A DNA stretch of 64,000 bases from CAIVAT01 sp964473485 (GCA_964473485.1 CAYYPH010000005.1:101784-165783); one strand, 5' to 3'; shown: positions 45,126 through 54,041, counted from the stretch's first letter. Notes: generated from the sequence alone by a model not told the origin. Made by a program: numbers and translations.

Positions 45126-46226
45126 CTAATTTTCTAAATAATGAACAGGGTTGGTATTTGTTTCAGAAATAAGGACTGCAAAATTAGGAAATTTTTCGAT
45201 TAGCGCAGCATGAAGCCATTCTTTTACATGTTGCTCACTCTCATAGTGTCCTATATCCACCAGCAGAATTTTTTCGGCAAAATCAAAGAACTCATGATAT
45301 TTTATATCGGCCGTGAGCATGACCTGGGCTCCTGCGCCTACGGCGTCGGCGATGAGAAAACTGCCCGAGCCTGTGCAGATGGCAATCGTTCTGATCTTTT
45401 TTTCAGGAATTTCGGTATGCCGCAGAACAGGGATCTGCATGACATCCCTGACCGACTGCAGGAGGTTTAGCGGATCAACCGGTTCGCGAAAAGAGGCTAT
45501 CACTCCTGATCCCGCATCGTTGAATGTATTATCAAGGTTATAAATATCATAAGCAACCTCTTCATATGGGTGAGCGTTGAGCAGTTGCTTCAGGATGTTT
45601 TTTTCGCGGTATTTCGGGTAGATCACCTCGATGCGTAATTCATTTTCGAAATGGACCTCGTTCAATCTCCCAACATATGGATCAGCCCCTTCAAGGGCCT
45701 TGAAGGTCCCTTGACCCTCGAGGTTGAAACTGCAGTGACTGTAGTTACCCAATTCACCTGAGCCGGCATTAAAAAGTGCCTGACGCACCTTCGCGGCGTG
45801 GCTTTCCGGACAAAAGGTAACCAGTTTGGCCAGGATTCCTTTTAGTGGACGCAGAACCTGGAAGTCGGTGGCACCAAGTTTTTGCAAAATCCAGGCATTC
45901 AATCCTTTCAGAGAATTATCCAGATTCGTGTGAAAAGCATAAAGGCCAATTCCGTGCTGAATCGCCAGGGTCAGGATAGCCGTTTCGGGTTGACTGGGAG
46001 TAAGCTTTTTCAGCCCTCTGAAGATGAATGGATGATGAGCGATAACAAGGTTACATTTTTTACTGATGGCTTCGGTCATCACTGCCGGGGTCAGGTCGAG
46101 GCAGAGCAATATCGCGGTTACCTCCCATTGGTGATCTCCATATAGCAGTCCCGAATTATCATAATCTTCCTGCCAGGCGGCCGGTGCCATTGTCTCCAGG
46201 TAACTGGTTACGTCGATTATTTTCAT
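45126..46226 (-). CDS. Nif3-like dinuclear metal-centre protein (YqfO type)
   Basis: A 366-residue member of the NIF3/DUF34 family (formerly called GTP cyclohydrolase 1 type 2). N-terminal half: SYLETMAPAAWQEDYDNSGLLYGD and NLVIAHHPFIFRGLKKL with the metal-binding His pair; central YqfO-type insertion (about 140-230); C-terminal half with VMLTADIKYHEFFDF and GHYESEQ carrying the remaining metal ligands. The insertion marks the long Bacillus YqfO-like form. A TTG two codons upstream (46232) could serve as a start, but ATG 46226 is preferred. Biochemical function remains unsettled in the family. Confidence 0.92.
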   Translation of the reverse strand: MKIIDVTSYLETMAPAAWQEDYDNSGLLYGDHQWEVTAILLCLDLTPAVMTEAISKKCNLVIAHHPFIFRGLKKLTPSQPETAILTLAIQHGIGLYAFHTNLDNSLKGLNAWILQKLGATDFQVLRPLKGILAKLVTFCPESHAAKVRQALFNAGSGELGNYSHCSFNLEGQGTFKALEGADPYVGRLNEVHFENELRIEVIYPKYREKNILKQLLNAHPYEEVAYDIYNLDNTFNDAGSGVIASFREPVDPLNLLQSVRDVMQIPVLRHTEIPEKKIRTIAICTGSGSFLIADAVGAGAQVMLTADIKYHEFFDFAEKILLVDIGHYESEQHVKEWLHAALIEKFPNFAVLISETNTNPVHYLEN

Positions 46227-46248
46227 TTTCAAAGATTCTTGATGGGTT

Positions 46249-46256
46249 CAAAAATA
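46249..46256 (-). promoter_or_regulatory. nif3/zinc-ribbon operon -7 box (TATTTTTG)
   Basis: Perfect TAnnTTTG on the minus strand, 22 bases before the ATG. Confidence 0.55.
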
Positions 46257-46376
46257 CACATTTTCAACGTAATGGAAGGATCTCCACTGTTCATAATTTG
46301 TTTAAAAGTTTGCAGATCAGGATGATCGTGAAGCCTTATTTTTTACAAATTTTGAATTGCATTTAATCTCAGGAAA

Positions 46377-46778
46377 ATGAAATCACCGCGAATTTTCGTT
46401 GTTGATCGGAATCAGGTTCACCGGAACCTGATCAAGTATCATCTGAACGTGAATAAATTCGAAAATGTTCAGGTCTTTCAGACCGGGGAAGAATGTATCT
46501 ACCGGATCCAGAAAGGAGGGTTCGCCGAATTTATCGTCAGCGACTATGAACCTGAAGGGTTTCTGAATATCCGATTTCTTGACATGGTCAGGCAAATATC
46601 CCCTGAAACCAGGCTCGTCTTTTTTGCCGCTACCGATGATCCCCTTCTGGCCCTTAAAATGATGGACGAAGGGGCATCTGACTTCGTGGTCAAAACCAGC
46701 AGGCTTGATTTTGGGATCACCGAACTCATCAAGAACCTGAAATATCTGACACGGGAATCGGCCGTTTCAAGGTCATGA
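46377..46778 (+). CDS. stand-alone response-regulator receiver domain, partly degenerate
   Basis: A 133-residue single-domain receiver (CheY fold). The phosphoacceptor is Asp56 (EFIVSDYEP) and the conserved Lys is Lys106 (DFVVKTS). However, the first acidic pair is Asp10-Arg11 (VVDRNQ) instead of Asp-Asp or Glu-Asp, and the usual Thr/Ser at the beta4 end reads Ala-Ala-Thr (residues 84-86). It has no output domain and no adjacent kinase. It may act as a phospho-independent or altered-chemistry partner-binding domain (inference). Confidence 0.85.
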   Translation: MKSPRIFVVDRNQVHRNLIKYHLNVNKFENVQVFQTGEECIYRIQKGGFAEFIVSDYEPEGFLNIRFLDMVRQISPETRLVFFAATDDPLLALKMMDEGASDFVVKTSRLDFGITELIKNLKYLTRESAVSRS

Positions 46779-46863
46779 TTCATTAACCTATTTTTCAGAA
46801 ACACAAATAATTTCGCATTTCTTCAAAAAAATATGACAAAATTTGTATTTTAGTGCGGTAAAT

Positions 46864-47931
46864 ATGAACAGGTTTCCGCAGATATTTCTATTCCCGTTTT
46901 CATTGGTTTACGGTCTGATAATGCAGGTAAGAAACCTCATGTTTGACCTAAAAATACTGCCTTCGGAAAAATTCCCGCTTCCTGTGATCTCCGTCGGAAA
47001 TCTGAGTTATGGAGGTACGGGCAAGACGCCCCATGTGGAATACCTGCTCAGACTTTTGCTTCCGCAATTCAAATCAGCTACCCTTAGCCGAGGATATGGC
47101 CGTAAAGGAAATGATTTCAGGCTTGCGGAGAAAGGATCAACGGTCATTGATATCGGAGATGAACCGATGCAATTTTTCCGTAAGTTTGAACATGTCCGTG
47201 TGGCCGTTGACGGAAAACGGAGGCGCGGCATCAAAAGGTTGCTCAACCGTTTCCCTTTGCTGGATGCTATCCTGCTTGACGATGCATTTCAGCACCGTTA
47301 TGTGAAGCCAGGCTTATCCATCCTGCTCACCGACTATCACCGGCTTTATTCCGAAGATTTTGTACTGCCATCGGGGACGCTCCGCGAATTCAGGTCGAAT
47401 GCCAGAAGGGCCGATATCATCGTGGTAACAAAAACTCCGAGAATCTTTTCCCCGATCACGCGGAGAAGGATCCTGGAAGGGTTGAGTCCAGCCAAACACC
47501 AGCGGGTTTATTTCTCCTACATCAACTATCTCCCTCCCCTGCCCTGTCCCGGTTCCTCGATGACTTTCCTGCCACAGAAGATCACCAACATTTTCCTTTT
47601 CACCGGCATCGCTAACGATTATCCGTTAAAGGAACACCTCGAAAGGCACTGCAGCGAGATCATTGTGAGAAAATTTCCCGATCATCATGACTACGCTATC
47701 CGGGATATTGAAGATATTATTAAAGGTTTCAACAACTTACCGACCCAGAAAAAGATACTTGTTACGACCGAGAAGGACCTGATGCGATTAAATAAACCTG
47801 AGTTCAACACTAAACTGAAAGATCTCCCGTTATTTTACATCCCGATTGAAATCGAATTTCACGGACAGGACAAGGCAATGTTTGATCAGGAGATACTTAA
47901 CTATGTTACTAAAAATCAAGGAAACCGTTGA
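46864..47931 (+). CDS. lpxK: tetraacyldisaccharide 4'-kinase
   Basis: Phosphorylates the 4' position of the lipid A disaccharide precursor at the inner-membrane face. The 355-residue product begins with a membrane-associating helix (FPFSLVYGLIMQVRNLMFD) and has the LpxK P-loop SVGNLSYGGTGKTPHVEYL (GGTGKT at 50-55), then TLSRGYGRKGNDF and AILLDDAFQHR. The frame is open to a TTG at 46843, but ATG 46864 gives the normal N-terminus. It overlaps the downstream purine nucleoside phosphorylase gene by 29 bases. Confidence 0.94.
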   Translation: MNRFPQIFLFPFSLVYGLIMQVRNLMFDLKILPSEKFPLPVISVGNLSYGGTGKTPHVEYLLRLLLPQFKSATLSRGYGRKGNDFRLAEKGSTVIDIGDEPMQFFRKFEHVRVAVDGKRRRGIKRLLNRFPLLDAILLDDAFQHRYVKPGLSILLTDYHRLYSEDFVLPSGTLREFRSNARRADIIVVTKTPRIFSPITRRRILEGLSPAKHQRVYFSYINYLPPLPCPGSSMTFLPQKITNIFLFTGIANDYPLKEHLERHCSEIIVRKFPDHHDYAIRDIEDIIKGFNNLPTQKKILVTTEKDLMRLNKPEFNTKLKDLPLFYIPIEIEFHGQDKAMFDQEILNYVTKNQGNR

Positions 47932-48709
47932 ATACCTGGAAAATAAAATCTCTTTCAAACCCGAAGTAGGCATCATCCTGGGAACCGGATTAGGAGGCCT
48001 GACAAAAGAGATTGAGATCCAGCACACCATTCCCTACGAATTCATTCCCAATTTCCCCGTCTCGACCGTTGAAGGCCATCACGGACAACTGATCTTCGGT
48101 ACGATGAGCGGACGCAAGATAATGGCCATGCAGGGGCGCTTTCACTTTTACGAAGGGTATACCATGCAGGAACTCTCGTTTCCGGTTCGCGTCATGAAAT
48201 TCATGGGTGTCGGCTTACTCATTCTTTCAAATGCAAGTGGCGGAGTGAATCCTGAATTTGAAATCGGTGACATCATGATCATCGAGGATCACATCAACCT
48301 GATCAAAGACAATCCGCTTATCGGCAATAACGAGGACGAGATAGGAACCCGTTTCCCCGACATGAGCCTTGCCTACGACAAATCGCTCATTGCAAAGGCA
48401 GAAAAGATCGCTCAGGATCTCGGAATACCTGTGAAAAAAGGCATCTATGCCGCTGTATCAGGACCCACTTATGAAACTCCTGCAGAATACCGTTATATCA
48501 GGACGATCGGCGCCGATGCAGTTGGAATGTCAACCGTGCCTGAGGTCATTGCAGCCCGGCATATGGGTCTCTCCTGCTTCGCTGTCTCGGTTATCTCTGA
48601 TCTCGGAGTCCCGGGAAAAATCGTGGAAATTTCCCACAAACACGTTATCGATGCCGCCAGTGCGGTGGAACCTTCAATTACAGGGATCATCCGGGAATTG
48701 ATCCGTTGA
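47903..48709 (+). CDS. purine nucleoside phosphorylase (trimeric, PNP-I)
   Basis: Phosphorolysis of inosine and guanosine to the base plus ribose 1-phosphate. The 268-residue product has GIILGTGLGGLTKEI, STVEGHHGQLIFG, MQGRFHFYEGY (family signature), LILSNASGGVNPEFEIGDIMIIEDHINL, VSGPTYETPAEY and GADAVGMSTVPEVIAA; the late Asn residue that confers 6-oxopurine specificity is expected near VISD. The start chosen is ATG 47903, inside lpxK; the longer frame is not supported. It is a salvage enzyme, unrelated to LpxK chemistry. Confidence 0.94.
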   Translation: MLLKIKETVEYLENKISFKPEVGIILGTGLGGLTKEIEIQHTIPYEFIPNFPVSTVEGHHGQLIFGTMSGRKIMAMQGRFHFYEGYTMQELSFPVRVMKFMGVGLLILSNASGGVNPEFEIGDIMIIEDHINLIKDNPLIGNNEDEIGTRFPDMSLAYDKSLIAKAEKIAQDLGIPVKKGIYAAVSGPTYETPAEYRYIRTIGADAVGMSTVPEVIAARHMGLSCFAVSVISDLGVPGKIVEISHKHVIDAASAVEPSITGIIRELIR

Positions 48710-48775
48710 CATCGTTTAGATTTCGAAGGATCCGTTCATCCAGCCGAACTGCCACACTGACGATTGAAGAGGTGT

Positions 48776-49273
48776 TTATCGTATAGTACCATGTATGCCC
48801 CAGATCACCGAAACTTTCCATTTTACCCCAATCTTATACCGTTTCTGGCTGAAGGAGAGGCTGATCAGTCCTGCACCAAGCATGGCTCCGCTGACGATTA
48901 AAACATCGGGGGAGAATACCGGTTCATTATTGATCAGGTGGTTGATTGACAGGATAGTGAAAAACACAGCGCTGCCCAGGACCATATTCATCCCGAACCT
49001 GCGTGGAAATCCGAAATTCCTGTATACATAATGAATTTCGGATAGCTTAAAATCGGTGGACCTTAATCCTGATATGGTAACAACACTGTCATTCAGCGCC
49101 CACAAATTTCCCTTGAGGAGTGTATCATTCACTGAGGCCCTGAGCTTTATGGGATCTCCTATTCCAAAAGAGAACCGCTTCATCGTACCTGATTTTCTGA
49201 CAACCAGGTTGGGTTGGGCGGCGGCCATCTGAGCGACCAACAGGATTACCAATAAAAAACACAATCGCTTCAT
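48776..49273 (-). CDS. hypothetical secreted/membrane protein
   Basis: A 165-residue product of unrecognised family. It has a clear signal peptide (MKRLCFLLVILLVAQMAAA before Gln20), a soluble stretch with DPIKLRASVNDTLLKGNLWALNDSVVTISG, reminiscent of a small beta domain of unknown type, and two hydrophobic segments (MNMVLGSAVFFTILSINHLI and DVLIVSGAMLGAGLISLSF). Divergent from the LpxR-like gene with back-to-back promoter boxes. The ORF opens 7 codons earlier, but ATG 49273 suits the signal peptide. Confidence 0.7.
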   Translation of the reverse strand: MKRLCFLLVILLVAQMAAAQPNLVVRKSGTMKRFSFGIGDPIKLRASVNDTLLKGNLWALNDSVVTISGLRSTDFKLSEIHYVYRNFGFPRRFGMNMVLGSAVFFTILSINHLINNEPVFSPDVLIVSGAMLGAGLISLSFSQKRYKIGVKWKVSVIWGIHGTIR

Positions 49274-49301
49274 GCATGTGCCGCAATGCAGCATTTACCT
49301 G

Positions 49302-49309
49302 CAAAGGTA
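49302..49309 (-). promoter_or_regulatory. -7 box (TACCTTTG) of hypothetical gene
   Basis: Perfect TAnnTTTG on the minus strand, 28 bases before the ATG at 49273. Confidence 0.55.
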
Positions 49310-49332
49310 ACGACTTAAATGGCTTAAAAGCG

Positions 49333-49340
49333 TAATTTTG
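49333..49340 (+). promoter_or_regulatory. -7 box (TAATTTTG) of LpxR-like gene
   Basis: Perfect TAnnTTTG ending 8 bases before the ATG at 49349; predicted leader of about four bases. Confidence 0.55.
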
Positions 49341-49348
49341 CTGCAGGT

Positions 49349-50647
49349 ATGAAAAAATGTTCTGCCATATTTATTTTGGGGCTTCTGTTATTGACCAAAT
49401 GCAGCAGCGGGCCCGACAGGTCCATTGACCGGAATGGACCGGCTGAAATCACAAAAAGGCAAAAAACAATTAAAACGGACAGGTTGGGTGATGGAAAGAA
49501 AGATTTCTCTTTGGTGGGTAATTCAGCTTTGCTGCAAACTAAACGTTTGGCAGAAAAAGTAATAATGACGAATAAAAGACCGGTTCAGCAGTTCGAAAGG
49601 GAGGGTCAGTTATCCTTGCGTGAACGGAACCAGCGCATTGAGATGCTGCGTCGCCATAATACCGTTCCCGACCTGAACGAGCCGGTAACCCGCAGGTCGA
49701 TGAACCAGCTGCTTTTCGACACGTTGTTCAGATCCATGATCACCTTGTCGCCGGAATCTTTTCTCACGATTAATTTCGATAATGACATCCTGAATTATAC
49801 CGACCGGTTTTATACCAATGGCATTAAGATTGACTGGATTTCGCCGGCGCTCCGCTTTAACCCTTTGCGGAGGCTCATGATTCCCTATTGGGGAGGGGGA
49901 GTGAATTATTACGGGTTATCGCTGGTTCAGAATATGTACACACCTTCCACTACCAAGATCGGAGGGATACTTTACGGTGACCGGCCCTATTCTGCCTACC
50001 TCAGCCTGGGTTCATATAAGATCACCAATGATCCTGTTCACAGGTTCAGACAAACCAGCGAGATCATTGCCGGCATAATCGGACCGGGCTCCAATGGCGA
50101 ATGGGTTCAGCGTGCATTTCACAACAGCGTACCCACGAACCACGAGCCACTGGGCTGGGAATACCAGGTAAAGAACGATCTTGTTCTAAACTACACATTA
50201 ACCTATGAAAAGGGCGTTTATTCAGGCCGAAACCTGGATTTACAGTTAAATGCCGCCACCCAGCTCGGAACCCTTTACTGCAATACCAGCGGAGGGGCCA
50301 TGGTCAGGGCTGGCTGGTTCAATCCCTGGTTCAGCAACCTGGGCATTGCAAGGAAAAGGGATTTGATTGCCGGAAAACTCAGGAGATTCCAGGTTTATTT
50401 CTTTGCCCGGGGATCGGGTAGGCTGGTCGGCTATGATGCCACCTTGCAGGGTGGTATATTTAACAAGTCGAGTATTTATGTGATCCCTGCAGCCGATTTA
50501 AACAGGCTGGTTTTCCAGTCCAGCGCAGGAGTTTCCGTTTCGGTAGACGGATTCCGGTTGAACTTTGAGCAATTCCTTCTCAGCCCCGAATTCCGCGACG
50601 GTCTCTGGCATAAATGGGTTCATCTCTCTTTACTCTTTGCCCTGTGA
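49349..50647 (+). CDS. LpxR-like lipid A 3'-O-deacylase family protein (DUF2219)
   Basis: Outer-membrane barrel of 432 residues with LpxR/DUF2219 hallmarks: the first strand SFLTINFDNDILNYTDRFYTNGI carries the conserved Asn-Asp and Thr-Asp-Arg-x-Tyr-Thr-Asn-Gly residues, and DRPYSAYLSLG follows near residue 210. LpxR removes the 3'-acyloxyacyl chain of lipid A. Unlike typical LpxR (about 320 residues) it has a 135-residue N-terminal region rich in Lys, Arg and Glu between the signal peptide (ending near KCSS; the Lys at -1 spoils a lipobox) and the barrel. Enzymatic activity is an inference. Confidence 0.8.
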   Translation: MKKCSAIFILGLLLLTKCSSGPDRSIDRNGPAEITKRQKTIKTDRLGDGKKDFSLVGNSALLQTKRLAEKVIMTNKRPVQQFEREGQLSLRERNQRIEMLRRHNTVPDLNEPVTRRSMNQLLFDTLFRSMITLSPESFLTINFDNDILNYTDRFYTNGIKIDWISPALRFNPLRRLMIPYWGGGVNYYGLSLVQNMYTPSTTKIGGILYGDRPYSAYLSLGSYKITNDPVHRFRQTSEIIAGIIGPGSNGEWVQRAFHNSVPTNHEPLGWEYQVKNDLVLNYTLTYEKGVYSGRNLDLQLNAATQLGTLYCNTSGGAMVRAGWFNPWFSNLGIARKRDLIAGKLRRFQVYFFARGSGRLVGYDATLQGGIFNKSSIYVIPAADLNRLVFQSSAGVSVSVDGFRLNFEQFLLSPEFRDGLWHKWVHLSLLFAL

Positions 50648-50698
50648 ATGTTGAAAAATAAAAAGGCTGACTCCTGAATAAACAATGGTTATAAACGG

Positions 50699-50706
50699 TA
50701 CTTTTG
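50699..50706 (+). promoter_or_regulatory. dnaB -7 box (TACTTTTG), leaderless
   Basis: Perfect TAnnTTTG only 4 bases before the dnaB ATG at 50711, so the transcript would start at the ATG. Confidence 0.55.
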
Positions 50707-50710
50707 ATCC

Positions 50711-52219
50711 ATGGAAGATAAAAACCTAAAGAAAAGGACCCGGAAATACGGTCTCGGCGAAACAATCTATGAACATGGCAAGATTCCGCCGCAGGCGTTA
50801 GACATGGAGGAAGCCGTGCTGGGAGCGATGATGCTTGAAAATGACCGTCTTGCCGAAGTCATCGAGATCCTGAAGCCGGAAGTTTTTTACAAGGAGAACC
50901 ACCAGGTGATCTTTTCTGCCATTCAGCGTCTCTTCACCCACAATGAACCTGTCGATATTCTGACCGTTACAGAGGAACTGCGTCGCACGGGGGAACTGGA
51001 AATTGCAGGCGGACCTTACCATATCACGATGCTGACCAACCGCATCGCATCAGCCGCCAATATCGAATATCATGCGAGAATCATACTTCAGAAGTTCATT
51101 CAACGCGAATTGATCAGGGTTTCATCCGAGATCATCCACGACGCCTATGAAGACACCACCGATGTCTTCGACCTGCTTGACAAAGCGGAAACCGGTCTGT
51201 TCACCATCAGCGAAAGCAGCATCGGGAAGTCGTACATGGACATGCAGTCGATCATCAAGGAGGCTATCAAGGAGATTGCTGCCGGGTTGAACCAGGAGGG
51301 AAAATTAAAGGGGGTTGGTTCGGGTTTCACCGAGCTGGACAGGATCACATCAGGCTGGCAGAAATCAGACCTGATCATCATTGCATCCAGACCAGGTATG
51401 GGGAAAACGGCATTCGCCCTTACCATGGCACGCAATGCGGCTGTCGATTTCAAGAAGCCGGTTGCTGTATTCTCCCTTGAAATGTCATCTATTCAGCTGG
51501 TAACGAGGCTCATATCAAGCGAAACCGAGATCCCTCAGGAGAAATTAAGGAAAGGATCGATGGAGGACCATGAATGGACGCAGCTCAACACCAGGATCAC
51601 CTCGTTGATTGATGCCCCATTGTACATTGACGACACCGCTGCACTCTCGATCTTTGATCTTCGAGCCAAATGCCGCAGGCTGAAAGCCCATCACGACATC
51701 CAGATGATCATTGTCGACTACCTTCAACTGATGCAGGGCAGCCAGGAGACGCGCGGCAACCGCGAACAGGAGATCAGCAGTATCTCAAGGTCACTGAAGA
51801 TTCTGGCCAAGGAGTTGAATGTTCCGGTTATTGCCCTGTCGCAGTTGAGCCGGGCGCCCGAAAAGCGCTCTGCCGCCGCCAAACCGATTCTTTCAGACCT
51901 GCGAGAATCGGGCTCCATTGAGCAGGATGCCGACATGGTAATGTTTATCTACCGTCCGGAATACTATAAAATCGATGTTGACGAGTCGGGTGAATCCACG
52001 AGTGGCATGGCGGAGGTAAGCATTGCAAAGAACCGTAATGGTCCGCTAACGGACGTGAGGCTGCGTTTTGTATCAAAATATGCCAAATTCATTGATGCAG
52101 AGCCCGACTTCCGTGAGATGAACCCGATCCCGGCAAATACTGCATTTGAGAACACTGTCAGAACCCGTACCATCATGTCAAAAATGGATGATGATGAGCG
52201 CAATGAGATGCCCTTTTAG
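50711..52219 (+). CDS. dnaB: replicative DNA helicase DnaB
   Basis: Hexameric fork helicase of 502 residues. The N-terminal primase-binding domain begins KIPPQALDMEEAVLGAMMLEND (helical hairpin); the RecA-like ATPase has Walker A ASRPGMGKTA (near 226-233), Walker B MIIVDYLQLMQG, the arginine finger region RNREQEISSISRSLK and ALSQLSRAPEKR. No intein is visible, although DnaB is a common intein site. Its stop overlaps the next gene by 17 bases. The -7 box just before the ATG suggests a leaderless mRNA. Confidence 0.96.
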   Translation: MEDKNLKKRTRKYGLGETIYEHGKIPPQALDMEEAVLGAMMLENDRLAEVIEILKPEVFYKENHQVIFSAIQRLFTHNEPVDILTVTEELRRTGELEIAGGPYHITMLTNRIASAANIEYHARIILQKFIQRELIRVSSEIIHDAYEDTTDVFDLLDKAETGLFTISESSIGKSYMDMQSIIKEAIKEIAAGLNQEGKLKGVGSGFTELDRITSGWQKSDLIIIASRPGMGKTAFALTMARNAAVDFKKPVAVFSLEMSSIQLVTRLISSETEIPQEKLRKGSMEDHEWTQLNTRITSLIDAPLYIDDTAALSIFDLRAKCRRLKAHHDIQMIIVDYLQLMQGSQETRGNREQEISSISRSLKILAKELNVPVIALSQLSRAPEKRSAAAKPILSDLRESGSIEQDADMVMFIYRPEYYKIDVDESGESTSGMAEVSIAKNRNGPLTDVRLRFVSKYAKFIDAEPDFREMNPIPANTAFENTVRTRTIMSKMDDDERNEMPF

Positions 52220-53483
52220 CCGCAGCGTTATTTTATTTTTCATACTGCTCTTCGCCAGACCGTTATCCGCATCGGGGGCTTCAATCCTGATCCCAATGGA
52301 TGAGGAGCAGAGAAATCATCTGAAGGCATACGGCATTGCTTACTGGGTGCTGAAAAAGGAGGTGGAAGTGGACTGGCTCCTGAATTACCGCGGAGGGAGT
52401 TTCATGTTCCAGTACGGAAAATTGCTGGAAGAGGAGTGCAAGATCCGGGGCATCACTTACCAGGTGATCGCCGACGCCCAATCGGCCGCGATCCTCGCCG
52501 ACATCTCCGATCCGCAGGTCAACCAGGACAACATCCGCCTCCACAAGGCCCCGAGAATCGCTGTATACTCGCCAAAAAACAAACTTCCCTGGGACGATGC
52601 GGTTACGCTTGTATTGAGTTATGCTGAGATTCCCTATGATGTGATCTATGATGAAGAGGTCATCTCGGGGGCATTGCCACTTTACGACTGGCTGCACCTG
52701 CATCACGAGGATTTTACAGGTCAGTACGGAAAGTTCTGGGCTGCATACAAATCTTTTCCATGGTACCAGGAGGACGTCGCCATGCAGGAGGAAGCTGCGA
52801 GAAGACTTGGATTCAGAAAAGTTTCGGAAATGAAACTGGCAGTTGCCAAAAAGATCAGGGATTTCGTTTCGGGAGGCGGGTATCTTTTCTCCATGTGCTC
52901 AGCACCCGACAGTTACGACGTGTCACTTTGTGCCGACGGAATCGATATCTGTGATATCATGTTCGACGGCGATGCACCTGATCCTCAGGCCCAGTCGAAA
53001 CTGAATTTCAACCATGGTTTCGCTTTCGAGAACTTCACCCTTAGTACGAATCCTTACGAATACGAGATATCCTCGATCGATGTCACTGAAACACGGCCAA
53101 AAACACTGAACAAAAACAATGATTTTTTCACCCTGTTTGAATTTTCGGCCAAATGGGACCCGGTTCCGAGCATGCTGTGCCAAAACCATGAAACCATCAT
53201 CAGGGGATTCATGGGGCAAACGACCGCCTTCAACAAAAAATACGTGAAGCCCGACGTTGTCATCCTTGGTGAAAACAAATCACTGAATGAAGCAAGGTAC
53301 ATTCACGGTGATTTCGGAAAGGGAACATGGACATTCCTGGGTGGGCATGATCCCGAGGATTATCAGCACCTCGTCGGGGATCCGCCTACCGACCTGAACC
53401 TGTTTCCTAACTCTCCCGGGTACCGGTTGATCCTGAACAATGTATTGTTCCCGGCAGCAAAGAAGGAAAAAAGAAAGACCTGA
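52203..53483 (+). CDS. conserved secreted protein of GATase-like fold (often mislabelled asparagine synthetase B)
   Basis: A 426-residue protein with a signal peptide (FSRSVILFFILLFARPLSASG). I recognise the segments RIAVYSPKNKLPWDDAVTL and FVSGGGYLFSMC from a Bacteroidota family that databases often call asparagine synthetase B, but none of the asparagine synthetase motifs (N-terminal catalytic Cys2, PP-loop SGGLDS) is present. The pattern of an alternating beta-strand/loop core (RIAVYSP, YDVIYDEE, GGYLFSMCSA) suggests a class-I glutamine amidotransferase-like or ThuA-like fold. The start overlaps dnaB by 17 bases, but no functional link to replication is implied. Confidence 0.7.
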   Translation: MRCPFSRSVILFFILLFARPLSASGASILIPMDEEQRNHLKAYGIAYWVLKKEVEVDWLLNYRGGSFMFQYGKLLEEECKIRGITYQVIADAQSAAILADISDPQVNQDNIRLHKAPRIAVYSPKNKLPWDDAVTLVLSYAEIPYDVIYDEEVISGALPLYDWLHLHHEDFTGQYGKFWAAYKSFPWYQEDVAMQEEAARRLGFRKVSEMKLAVAKKIRDFVSGGGYLFSMCSAPDSYDVSLCADGIDICDIMFDGDAPDPQAQSKLNFNHGFAFENFTLSTNPYEYEISSIDVTETRPKTLNKNNDFFTLFEFSAKWDPVPSMLCQNHETIIRGFMGQTTAFNKKYVKPDVVILGENKSLNEARYIHGDFGKGTWTFLGGHDPEDYQHLVGDPPTDLNLFPNSPGYRLILNNVLFPAAKKEKRKT

Positions 53484-53546
53484 ATTGTAGGCGAATCATC
53501 ACTGGTCGCGCATAGTTGCATACTGCCAGACAGACGGCATGATGTA

Positions 53547-54041
53547 TCACGTACCCTTAACCCGGTCGTAAATTTCGTAATGCCACGAAAGGTCCTGGGC
53601 CTCGTCGGTGCCACCGGGTTCCTCAGCAATCAGCTTCCAGCAGGAGGGATCGATCTCCGGAAAGTAGACATCTGCCTCGTACGACCTGTCGACCCGGGTC
53701 AGGTATAATCTATCGGTAAATGGCAGGAATTGCCTGTAGACAGATGCCCCCCCGATAATGAAATTTTCAGCATCGGGCTCGCATAATGCGATGGCCTCCT
53801 CGATCGAGTAAGCCATGACGCAGCCTTCGATCATCTCTCCGGCCTGGTCAGTGATCACAAGGTTACGCCTGTTGACGAGTGGTCTTTTCGGCAATGATTC
53901 ATATGTTTTTTTACCCATAATGACCGTATGACCGGTCGTAATTTTCCGGAAGCGCTGAAGATCGCCTGGGATGTGCCATAGCAGATCGTTATTCTTTCCG
54001 ATGGCCATATTACTGGCTATTGCAACAATGATCGATATCAT
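53547..54041 (-). CDS. folA: dihydrofolate reductase
   Basis: NADPH-dependent reduction of dihydrofolate. The 164-residue product starts MISIIVAIASNMAIGKNNDLLWHIPGDLQRFRKITTGHTVIMGKKTYESL and continues with the catalytic acidic residue region (Asp in PGDLQRF), GRKTY-like cofactor motif MGKKTYESLP and IIGGASVYRQFLPF. The frame extends to 54065, but ATG 54041 gives the standard N-terminus. Last gene of a minus-strand cluster with thyA (gap 93 bases); ThyA makes the dihydrofolate that FolA recycles. Confidence 0.96.
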   Translation of the reverse strand: MISIIVAIASNMAIGKNNDLLWHIPGDLQRFRKITTGHTVIMGKKTYESLPKRPLVNRRNLVITDQAGEMIEGCVMAYSIEEAIALCEPDAENFIIGGASVYRQFLPFTDRLYLTRVDRSYEADVYFPEIDPSCWKLIAEEPGGTDEAQDLSWHYEIYDRVKGT

